Assembly: GCA_052143835.1 (NCBI GenBank)
Contig: JBKQRV010000097.1
Coordinates: 1-64,000 of the forward strand
Source of the DNA: DASPPM01 sp052143835
GTDB lineage: Bacteria; Pseudomonadota; Alphaproteobacteria; JACZXZ01
DNA length: 64,000 nt
Direction of reading: 5' to 3'
Shown: positions 37,294-44,269 of the stretch, one piece after another
Position numbering within the stretch: position 1 is the first letter of the stretch
Layout: each line of letters opens with the position of its first letter
Position numbers and translations under genes: made by a program
Notes under the pieces: model-generated
Databases searched by the model: none
The model's input: the letters and a program-made list of their open reading frames with translations, nothing else
What the model was told of the DNA's origin: nothing

Positions 37294-38669
37294 GTGGCCT
37301 CCTCCCGCACGTCGATCTTGCCCGTCACCGCCGCGGAGACGAGCGCGGTGCGGAGCTCCTTGAGGCGCTCGATGGCGTCGTGGATTTTGGCGATGAGGGT
37401 GTCGATCCTCGTCGTCTCCCGGTCGAGCTCGGCAGCAATGGCCTCCTGCTCGGGTGGGGGCGGAACGGGGATAGAAGCCCGCTTGAGGTCGCGGATGTTT
37501 ATGCCTCTGATGGTTGCCCCGAGCGCGCCCGCTTCCAACTGAGCGAACACCCCCATAGATTTGAGCGCGTAAAGTAACCAACGTCCATGGGTGGCAGCGG
37601 TGTAGGATATACGCGCCGCATCCTGAGTCAGGTTTGCCCCTTCCAATTCGTTTGGAATGATCGCTACCTCTCCGATGCTGCCTCTGATTGCGAATACGAC
37701 GTCTCCACCGCGCAGCCGCGATCTAACATATCCGCCCTCGATCTCGAACGTCGTCTTGCTGAGCCGGTCGGGACGGAGACGTTCCGGCGAAACATCGCCT
37801 CCCTTTACGATCAGGACACCGTCGTCGACATTCGGCCCCGGTAGCACGATGCCGTACATAATGCGCCGATCCGAGGGCGTCAGGTGCCACAGCCGTTTCA
37901 CCTCCCAATGCGCAGGTATCTCGCCCAGCCACTCGACGCCGGAGTCCTTCGTGGGGACGTTCGGGTCGAGGCCCTTGGTGACGGCACGGGTAATGAGCGC
38001 AGTGCGCTTCTCGTGGAGCAGCTCAATCAACCGCTCCTTCTTCGCCACGAACGTATCGATCCTGGTCGACTCCTTCCGACTGAAGGCGACGATCTGATCC
38101 TGCTCGGGCAATGGAGGAATTGGCGCGGTGAAGCGTCCGACATCCGGCATATAGATGGTCTGATGTGTCGATCCCATCGTAAGACGTCGGAACTCATGTT
38201 GCATCGAACGGAACACGTAGAGTAAATATTCGGACCGCAGGCTTGGACCGCAGACCCAGTTTACGAAGTCCTGCGTGGTCGCCATGTCCGCGCCCATAAT
38301 TGCAGAGAACCCGACGGAAGCGGTGCGCGAAAGCATGACCGTTCCATTAGGAAGCAATCTCGCAGCCGAATTCGCCAAGCCAAGCTCGCTGATCTTCTCC
38401 GCCGTTTCGAAGACGTACTCGGTTTGCCCATCTCGAATTTGCCAGACGTCGGCTAGGCTAAACCAAGGAATGGTGCAGTTCCGCCAATACTCCGGATGTT
38501 GCCGACTGGGCGTGTGACCAGACCGCAGTCTCGCCGCAAACTTCGTCCGTTTTATCTCCCAATGCGCGGGAACCGCCCCCATCCACTCGATGCCGGTGTC
38601 CTTGTAGGTCGGGTACGACTTGAAGTGGGGCCGGGCCGCCGTGTGCTCGGTGTTCTGCGCTCCGCTCAC
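37290..38669 (-). CDS. hsdS: Type I restriction-modification specificity subunit
   Basis: 459 residues from GTG 38669. Two target-recognition domains sit in tandem, each preceded by the same lead-in: YKDTGIEWMGAVPAHWEIKR at residue ~21 and DSGVEWLGEIPAHWEVKRLW at ~236. Each ends in a conserved helical spacer (PIPPLPEQDQIVAFSRKEST and PVPPPPEQEAIAAELDRETT). The two domains differ in their middle, so the site is expected to be bipartite and asymmetric. The GTG overlaps the stop of the small DUF262-like frame (GTGA), whose last codons contain the GAGGAGG ribosome-binding site. ATGA links it to hsdR. Confidence 0.94.
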   Translation of the reverse strand: MSGAQNTEHTAARPHFKSYPTYKDTGIEWMGAVPAHWEIKRTKFAARLRSGHTPSRQHPEYWRNCTIPWFSLADVWQIRDGQTEYVFETAEKISELGLANSAARLLPNGTVMLSRTASVGFSAIMGADMATTQDFVNWVCGPSLRSEYLLYVFRSMQHEFRRLTMGSTHQTIYMPDVGRFTAPIPPLPEQDQIVAFSRKESTRIDTFVAKKERLIELLHEKRTALITRAVTKGLDPNVPTKDSGVEWLGEIPAHWEVKRLWHLTPSDRRIMYGIVLPGPNVDDGVLIVKGGDVSPERLRPDRLSKTTFEIEGGYVRSRLRGGDVVFAIRGSIGEVAIIPNELEGANLTQDAARISYTAATHGRWLLYALKSMGVFAQLEAGALGATIRGINIRDLKRASIPVPPPPEQEAIAAELDRETTRIDTLIAKIHDAIERLKELRTALVSAAVTGKIDVREEAT

Positions 38670-38809
38670 GACGCCGCCTCCTCAAGCGGCCCCTTGGCGC
38701 CCCAAACCCAGCCGGGCTGAAAGTCGGGCAGCTGGAGCTTGCCGCTGTCGACCCGCGCGACTAGGTCATACAGGGTCGTCTTGGTGCCCTCGCACTTTGC
38801 CCCGATCAT
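38666..38809 (-). pseudogene. 47-codon fragment resembling the N-terminus of DUF262 (GmrS-type) proteins, possibly a coupling frame
   Basis: A short frame fills the whole gap between the AbiEii gene and hsdS. ATG 38809 overlaps the AbiEii stop (ATGA) and its own TGA overlaps the hsdS GTG (GTGA). The product contains TLYDLVARVDSGKLQLPDFQ followed by PGWVW, which matches the start of DUF262 domains (usual pattern LPDFQRxFVW). The rest of the ~500-residue family protein is missing. It may be the residue of a deleted GmrSD-like gene. The preserved overlaps and internal ribosome-binding site for hsdS suggest it is still translated and keeps the operon coupled. The family match is by motif only. 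Confidence 0.6.
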
Positions 38810-39747
38810 CGGTCAGACTCTTTCGTTGCCGCCCTCCAGGGTCCCGTGGGCGGCCAAGCGTCGGAGAACGAGCGGCCCACCCCGAGCGCGCTCCAGATCG
38901 GGCCAAGAAACGTCTGCAGAAGTTCTCCGGCAGCGGCAAAGTCGGCCGGACCGCCAGGCAGTCGATTGCGCGCGAGATAGGCGCGCCACTGCGCAGCACG
39001 GGCGCCGTCGGCGTAGAACCGCGGTGCTAAGGCGGCCGGGAGCGCGGCGTCGATCGGCGTGCGGCGCCGCTCGAAGGTCGCCGCGATCGCCCGCGCGAGG
39101 CTCTCGCCATCAAACGGGAACTGACGCGCGATCACGTGGAGATCGTAGAAGTCCTTGTAGCGGCTGTTGCGCTCGCCGAGCACCACCATCGCGTGGAGCT
39201 TTTCGGCGACCACGGCTTCATGCGGGTAGGCAAGGATGCGGGGGGCGGGCGAGTCGAGGAGAGTCGGGTAGTCGGCTTCGACGGCGGATGGTTCGATGGC
39301 GTTCCCGAAGCCGATGTCGATCTGCATCGGAATGCGGGTGCCGCCGAGGGCGACCTGGAAACGGATGCGCAGACCGTTGTATTCGGCATCATCGCGGATC
39401 GGCGCCGCGGTGAGCGTCGCAGCATCGAAAGCGAGGCCATCGTCGGCAACGGGAAAGGCGCAGACCTCCCGGAGAGCGGCGAGCACATCTTCCGTCTCGT
39501 TACTGCCGTAACCGGTGAAGTCGAGGTCGCGCGTGGGCCGGTAGATCGAGCCACCCCAGAGGGCGAAGAGCATGGCGCCCTTGAGGATGTAGCGGTCGCG
39601 GTGGGCGGACTTGCCAAGGCGGTAGAGGAAGCGCTCCGCGGCGTAGCGCTGAAGCAGGAACTGAAAATCCTCACGGGTCACGCGGCTGCGGTCGAGGAGG
39701 CGGGCGCGCACCGAGGCTGCGACGTTCTTGAGCGGCCGGCTCGTCAT
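38806..39747 (-). CDS. abiEii: AbiEii-family nucleotidyltransferase toxin
   Basis: 313 residues from ATG 39747. It shows the four motifs of AbiEii/AbiGii toxins: LKGAMLFALWGGSIYRPTRD followed by LDF (GGS and Asp74-x-Asp76), PMQIDIGFGNAI, VVAEKLHAMV (lysine motif) and NSRYKDFYDLHVIARQF. AbiEii-type toxins are nucleotidyltransferases that modify tRNA or another target and block growth, giving abortive infection. The start overlaps the antitoxin stop by 4 bases and the stop overlaps the next frame. It lies inside a type I restriction operon. Confidence 0.9.
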   Translation of the reverse strand: MTSRPLKNVAASVRARLLDRSRVTREDFQFLLQRYAAERFLYRLGKSAHRDRYILKGAMLFALWGGSIYRPTRDLDFTGYGSNETEDVLAALREVCAFPVADDGLAFDAATLTAAPIRDDAEYNGLRIRFQVALGGTRIPMQIDIGFGNAIEPSAVEADYPTLLDSPAPRILAYPHEAVVAEKLHAMVVLGERNSRYKDFYDLHVIARQFPFDGESLARAIAATFERRRTPIDAALPAALAPRFYADGARAAQWRAYLARNRLPGGPADFAAAGELLQTFLGPIWSALGVGRSFSDAWPPTGPWRAATKESDR

Positions 39748-40352
39748 GGCGTCAGCGCCTCGAGGTAGGTCTTCATCACGGTACGGGCGCGGCAAACCTC
39801 GGCCGCGCGCATGATCTCGTCCACCGTGGCGGCCCGCGAGCGGATGGCGTCGCGCAGCGCCTCGAGCGCCACGTCGAGGCCGAGCTTGCTGCGGTAGCGG
39901 AAGCAGTCCACAACCGTGCGGGCGGGTGAGGTGACGCGCACCTGGACGCCGAGAATGGGGCGCGTCTTGATGCCGTAGGTGAGCATGGCGCCCGAAAAGC
40001 GGACGATGCGCACCCGCACCGGGAGGTTGGCCGGCTTGCGGGCCTTGCGGTCGAGGGCGAGCCAGACCTCGTGCGGCGCCTGGGTGCCGATCCCGTGGAG
40101 GCGGAGCGCGGAGAGCAGGCAGATGATTCCGCCCGGCGCTGCCGACGCGACCATGGCCAGCGTCTCGAACTCGTTCGGTTCCGCCGCCGCCAGACGGTAG
40201 AGACCGGGCCCCACTTTCTCGACCGTGCCGGCCGCGACCATGCGCTGGAGCTCCACGAAGGGGACCTCCAGCGGCTCCAAATCGCGGGGCCGGAAGAAGG
40301 CTCCGATCCCGGCGGCATTTAGCCGTGCCGGAGTGAGAGGCGATGATTTCAT
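39744..40352 (-). CDS. abiEi: AbiEi-family antitoxin (winged-helix repressor)
   Basis: 202 residues from ATG 40352 (MKSSPLTPARLNAAGIGAFF). N-terminal winged-helix region: FFRPRDLEPLEVPFVELQRM then GTVEKVGPGLYRL. The C-terminal antitoxin domain has ICLLSALRLHGIGTQAPHEV, SPARTVVDCFRYRSKLGLDV and ALEALRDAI. It neutralises AbiEii and in characterised systems represses its own promoter by binding inverted repeats. The ATG has no Shine-Dalgarno, but a candidate promoter places its -10 box seven bases upstream, which predicts a leaderless message. It overlaps the toxin by 4 bases (ATGA). Confidence 0.88.
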   Translation of the reverse strand: MKSSPLTPARLNAAGIGAFFRPRDLEPLEVPFVELQRMVAAGTVEKVGPGLYRLAAAEPNEFETLAMVASAAPGGIICLLSALRLHGIGTQAPHEVWLALDRKARKPANLPVRVRIVRFSGAMLTYGIKTRPILGVQVRVTSPARTVVDCFRYRSKLGLDVALEALRDAIRSRAATVDEIMRAAEVCRARTVMKTYLEALTP

Positions 40353-40359
40353 GTGGAGA

Positions 40360-40403
40360 TTGTAATAAACGTCGGCACTTACGGTCAAGTGCCGACATTT
40401 ATT
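40360..40403 (-). promoter_or_regulatory. Palindromic operator and candidate core promoter of the abiE pair
   Basis: A 17-base inverted repeat (AATAAAcGTCGGCACTT, 40364-40380, and its complement 40387-40403, one mismatch) with a 6-base centre. It covers the hsdM stop codon and lies just before abiEi. On the minus strand TTGACC (40388-40383) and TTACAA (40365-40360) are 17 bases apart, so the repeat covers the -35 box and spacer. This is the expected position for AbiEi autorepression. The same sequence in RNA could form a hairpin ending the hsdM message. Confidence 0.6.
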
Positions 40404-42525
40404 TCTCGGCAGCCGGACTTCCGGTCACCTCCCGCAGCATGCGGACGATATCCCTTTCGATGGCACGAATGTCGGCCTCGATCTCCTCCAGCGGGCGGGG
40501 CGGGCTGTAGCGGTAGAAGTAGCGGTTGAAGTTGATCTCGTAGCCGACGAGGCCGATCCGGCCGTCCTTCGAGTCGCACTTCGCCGTGTCGATCCAGGCG
40601 TCGGGCACGTGGGGCTTCACCTCGCGCTCGAAGAAGGCCTCGACGCTCTCTGCGAGCGGCACGCTTTCGCTGTCGCGCAGTTCCGGGTCGGGCTCGGGAT
40701 TGCCGTCCTTGTCGCGGCAAATGGCAGCCGACTCGTCGCGCTCGGAGAGGGCGGAGAGGATCGCCTTCCGGGCCGGGACCGGCAGCTTGAGACTGGCCTT
40801 TTTCGCAGCACCGTCGAGCATGCGCTCGAACTCGTCGCGGTCCTTGAAGACTCTGTTGGGCAGTCCGCGGAGGAGCTTGCGGATCGCCTCCTGCAGGGCG
40901 CGGCCTTCGGCCTGCTCCTTCGTAGCCGCAGCACCCTTCTTCTTCGATTGCCCGAGGGCCTGGAAGCTCTTCTCGTCATCGAGGCGCGCGATGCGCTCAG
41001 GGCTCGTCTGGAAGTTCAGCCGAAGCGGCCGCTCGACGGTGATCTTGCGGAAGCCGAAGTGAGTGGTCGGGAAGATGCGGCTGACGACGATCTCTTCCTT
41101 CTCCTCGTCCTTCGTGACCTTGCGTGTGTCGCCGTCCCTGAAATCAGCGAGGATTTTGAGAATGTCCTGCGCCCGTTCGAGGGGAATCTCGCGGCGCTTG
41201 TCGCCCAGGCTCTTGCGCATCGGCATCCAGAAGGAAGTCGCGTCGATGAGCTGCACGTGGCCCTTGCGCGCGGCCGTCTTCCGGTTGGTGACCACCCACA
41301 CGTAAGTGGCGATGCCGGTGTTGTAGAAGAGCTGCTCGGGCAGCGCGATCAGCGCCTCCAGCAGATCGTTCTCCAGGATGAACCGGCGGATCTCGCTTTC
41401 GCCGCTGCCCGCGTCGCCCGTGAAGAGTGGCGAGCCGTTCATGATGATCGCGATGCGTGAGCCGCCTTCCTTCGGCTCCTTGGCGTGCGCCAGCATGTGC
41501 AGCAGGAACAGGAGCTGCCCGTCGCTGATGCGCGGGAGCCCTGGGCCAAAGCGGCCGGCCGCTCCGCGCTCATGCTCGGCACGCACGGCGTCCTCGTCGC
41601 GCTTCCAGTCCTTGCCGTAGGGCGGATTGGCGATCAGGTAGTCGAAGGACCGGCGGGCGTGACGGTCGCTCGAGAGCGTGCTTCCATACGCGATGTTATC
41701 CGCGTCGCGGCCCGTCGGGTCCTTGATGAAGAGATCCGACTTCGAGACCGCCCAGGTCTCGGGGTTCACCTCCTGTCCGAAGAGGTGGATTTCGGCGTGG
41801 GGGTTGATCGGGGAGCGCAGGAGCTCGCCGTTCTTCCGGAAACCGACAGTGATGTGCTCCTTGGTGATCAACAGCATGCCGCCCGAGCCGCAACAGGGAT
41901 CGTAGACGGTGCGGATCGCGCGCTTGGCGCGGATCTCGGTCTCGTCCCCCGCCAGCATCAGATCTACCATGAGGTGCACGACGTCGCGCGGCGTGAAGTG
42001 CTCACCCGGGTTCTCGTTCAGCGCCTCATTGAACCTGCGGATCAACTCTTCGAAGATGATGCCCATCGTCGGGTTGTCGATCTTGTCCGTATGCAGATCT
42101 ACGTTCTTGAAGCGCTCGAGCACCTGGAAGAGGAGCCCCGCCTCGTCGAGCTTGCTGATGGTGTTGTCGAAGTCAAACTTCTCCAACACCTCACGCATGT
42201 TCGGACTGAAACCGGCGATATAGTTGCGCAGGTTCGTCGCAAGGTGTGGCGCGTCGGCGCAAAGCTTCTCGAAGTCGTAACGCGAGGTGTTGTAGAAGGC
42301 GAAGCCAGCGATCTTGCGGAGCTGCGGATCGAGGTTCTCGAGCTTGCGGTCTTTCAGCTCGGCCTGCTTGCGGAGAACCTTGTCCTTGGTGGCGGACAGC
42401 ACGCAATCGAGACGGCGGAGGACGGTCAGCGGAAGAATGATGTCCTGGTACCTTCCGCGCCTGAAGGTGTCGCGGATGAGGTCCGCGACGCCCCAGAGGA
42501 AGCTGATGATCTCGCTATGGTTCAT
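40399..42525 (-). CDS. hsdM: Type I restriction-modification DNA methyltransferase subunit
   Basis: 708 residues, longer than the ~500 of EcoKI HsdM but normal for this class I SAM-dependent N6-adenine group. The N-terminal HsdM_N helices are followed by EHFTPRDVVHLMVDLM. The SAM-binding motif is DPCCGSGGMLL (209-219) and the catalytic motif is NPPY (300-303). The C-terminal part (EKEEIVVSRIFPTTHFGFRK onward, with RPLEEIEADIRAIERDI) is a coiled-coil extension for subunit contacts. It is the first gene of the leftward restriction operon. Confidence 0.95.
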   Translation of the reverse strand: MNHSEIISFLWGVADLIRDTFRRGRYQDIILPLTVLRRLDCVLSATKDKVLRKQAELKDRKLENLDPQLRKIAGFAFYNTSRYDFEKLCADAPHLATNLRNYIAGFSPNMREVLEKFDFDNTISKLDEAGLLFQVLERFKNVDLHTDKIDNPTMGIIFEELIRRFNEALNENPGEHFTPRDVVHLMVDLMLAGDETEIRAKRAIRTVYDPCCGSGGMLLITKEHITVGFRKNGELLRSPINPHAEIHLFGQEVNPETWAVSKSDLFIKDPTGRDADNIAYGSTLSSDRHARRSFDYLIANPPYGKDWKRDEDAVRAEHERGAAGRFGPGLPRISDGQLLFLLHMLAHAKEPKEGGSRIAIIMNGSPLFTGDAGSGESEIRRFILENDLLEALIALPEQLFYNTGIATYVWVVTNRKTAARKGHVQLIDATSFWMPMRKSLGDKRREIPLERAQDILKILADFRDGDTRKVTKDEEKEEIVVSRIFPTTHFGFRKITVERPLRLNFQTSPERIARLDDEKSFQALGQSKKKGAAATKEQAEGRALQEAIRKLLRGLPNRVFKDRDEFERMLDGAAKKASLKLPVPARKAILSALSERDESAAICRDKDGNPEPDPELRDSESVPLAESVEAFFEREVKPHVPDAWIDTAKCDSKDGRIGLVGYEINFNRYFYRYSPPRPLEEIEADIRAIERDIVRMLREVTGSPAAEK

Positions 42526-42758
42526 CGTGCCATCACCGCGGGGCAGCCGCCGGCGCGGACGGCCTCTCCCTCGTTAACACACGCGCGCGGCGCGAACAAC
42601 GCACGGCCGATAACATCTTCGCGGGGAAGCGGCTTGCTTCGATCACTCGTGGTCCGCTCATGGGCCGTTCCTCTGAAGGTCGGCTTCTGCGGGAGCGGAT
42701 CGATCCCATCCTGGTCATTGCGAGCCGCGCGATTTGGTGGGCAGCCACCCCCTCGTGA
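42526..42758. other. Intergenic spacer upstream of hsdM
   Basis: 233 bases between the start of hsdM and the stop of the cyclase gene, both leftward. It should hold the hsdM promoter and the end of the signalling operon. I see no gene, tRNA or clear hairpin. A short sequence TGGTCATTGCGAGC (near 42712) resembles the extragenic repeats common in alphaproteobacteria, but a single copy is not convincing. Confidence 0.4.
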
Positions 42759-43898
42759 TTAAGCAACGCCCGCTGGCAAATCTCGCATTTCGAGTACGTT
42801 GAACGTCGCAACCGCCCGATGGATGCCCTTGAGCACGAGTTCGCCGACGGGCTCCGTGCCGGCCAGCGACTCGACCGCGGAATGGACCTTGCCGTCGACG
42901 AGGATCTGGCCGCTGCGCGCCTCGCCGCACAGTCGGGCAGCGAGGTTCACGACCGTGCCAATGGCTGCATATTCGAATCGCCCCTCGAATCCGATGCGGC
43001 CAAGCGTGGCATAGCCCTGCGCGATCCCGACACCGAATCCAAGCTCATGACCGCGCTTGCGCCATTGACCGGAAAGCTCGGCAATCCTGGTCCGCATTTC
43101 CACTGCCATCCGTACCGCACGCAGCGACGGATCGGGACAGGGAAGCGGATCGTTGAACAGCACCATCACACCGTCTCCGGCAAAGTGCTCCACGGTGCCT
43201 TCGAATTTATGAATCTGCACACCAAGAGCGGCGTGATATTCCTGTAGGACCGCCATCACCTCCTCCGGTTCGGCAGTCTCTGCAAAAGCGGTGAACCCGC
43301 GCAGATCGCAAAACACCACGGTGATATCGCGCCGGTGGCTTTCGAGCAGCCGCTCATTGCCCTTCGCCATGACGATCTCGGCGATCTGCGGCGAGAGGAA
43401 CCGCTTCAAGCGCCCCACGCGCTCGATCTCGGCCAATTGGTCGGCCACGCGCTGCTCAAGAGTACTGTTCCACGTGGCGAGATCGGCCGCCTGGGTCCGT
43501 ACCTGGTCGAGCAGCTGCTTCCTCTCGAGGCTCGCGCCGACGCGTGCGCGCAACAGCGTCGGATTAAACGGCTTTGAGAGATAATCTTCGGCACCCAGCT
43601 CGATGCAGCGGATGACGCTTTCGACCTCGTCGACCGCCGAAATCATGATGACCGGGATGTGCCGCAGCTGCGGATCGGCCTTCAAGTGTTCGAGCACCTC
43701 GTACCCGTTCATGTCGGGCATCATGATATCGAGCAGAACGAGGTCGATCGGCTTTCCCTGCAAAAGTCCCAATGCTTCGCGCCCGTTGGCTGCGGTCGTC
43801 AGATTCGTATATCCCTCGCGATGGAGGCGTCGCGTCAGCGTGTAGCGATTGTCCTCGTTGTCATCGACGACGAGCAGCGCGGCTTCGGCAGGATTCAC
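42759..43898 (-). CDS. Response regulator fused to a class III adenylate/guanylate cyclase
   Basis: 379 residues. The N-terminal receiver (LLVVDDNEDNRYTLTRRL, LVLLDIMMPDMNGYEVL with the phospho-acceptor Asp, and KPF) is followed by a coiled-coil linker and a class III cyclase domain: FCDLRGFTAFAE with the first metal Asp, VEHFAGDGVMVLFNDP with the second, and VNLAARLCGEA with the transition-state Asn and Arg. The base-specifying Lys position reads EHF, as I recall in a group of alphaproteobacterial cyclases; whether ATP or GTP is used is open. The start overlaps the upstream receiver gene by 4 bases. It probably turns the kinase signal into a cyclic nucleotide. Confidence 0.9.
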   Translation of the reverse strand: MNPAEAALLVVDDNEDNRYTLTRRLHREGYTNLTTAANGREALGLLQGKPIDLVLLDIMMPDMNGYEVLEHLKADPQLRHIPVIMISAVDEVESVIRCIELGAEDYLSKPFNPTLLRARVGASLERKQLLDQVRTQAADLATWNSTLEQRVADQLAEIERVGRLKRFLSPQIAEIVMAKGNERLLESHRRDITVVFCDLRGFTAFAETAEPEEVMAVLQEYHAALGVQIHKFEGTVEHFAGDGVMVLFNDPLPCPDPSLRAVRMAVEMRTRIAELSGQWRKRGHELGFGVGIAQGYATLGRIGFEGRFEYAAIGTVVNLAARLCGEARSGQILVDGKVHSAVESLAGTEPVGELVLKGIHRAVATFNVLEMRDLPAGVA

Positions 43899-44269
43899 GA
43901 TGCCCTGCCCCCTGCTGCAAGCGCCTGAATCTTCCCGAGCAACCGCGCCAATTCCACCGGCTTCGTATCGAAGTCATTGCAGCCGGCCGCAAGCGCCTTC
44001 TCGCGATCGCCTGTCATCGCATGCGCCGTCAGCGCGATCACCGGGATGTGCCGAGTCTCCGGCGCGGCTTTGATCCGGCGCGTCGCCTCCCAACCGTCAA
44101 GTACGGGCAGGCTCATGTCCATCAAAATCATGTCGGGCTGCTCGGTCGCTGCCATCTTGACACCCTGAGCGCCGTCGGTAGCGACGAGAACCGTGTAGCC
44201 CGCCCGCGTAAGCCGGCTCTTCAGCACGTAGACGTTGTCGTCGTTATCCTCGACGTAGAGAATTTTCAT
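43895..44269 (-). CDS. Single-domain response regulator (CheY/DivK-like)
   Basis: 124 residues, one receiver domain. It shows KILYVEDNDDNVYVLKSRL (acidic pair), ILMDMSLPVLDGWEATRRIK with the phospho-acceptor Asp, the switch residue in IALTAHAMTGD, and the conserved Lys near DTKPVEL. With no output domain it is probably a phosphotransfer intermediate or allosteric partner. It starts directly after the hybrid kinase and overlaps the cyclase gene by 4 bases (ATGA). Confidence 0.93.
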   Translation of the reverse strand: MKILYVEDNDDNVYVLKSRLTRAGYTVLVATDGAQGVKMAATEQPDMILMDMSLPVLDGWEATRRIKAAPETRHIPVIALTAHAMTGDREKALAAGCNDFDTKPVELARLLGKIQALAAGGRAS

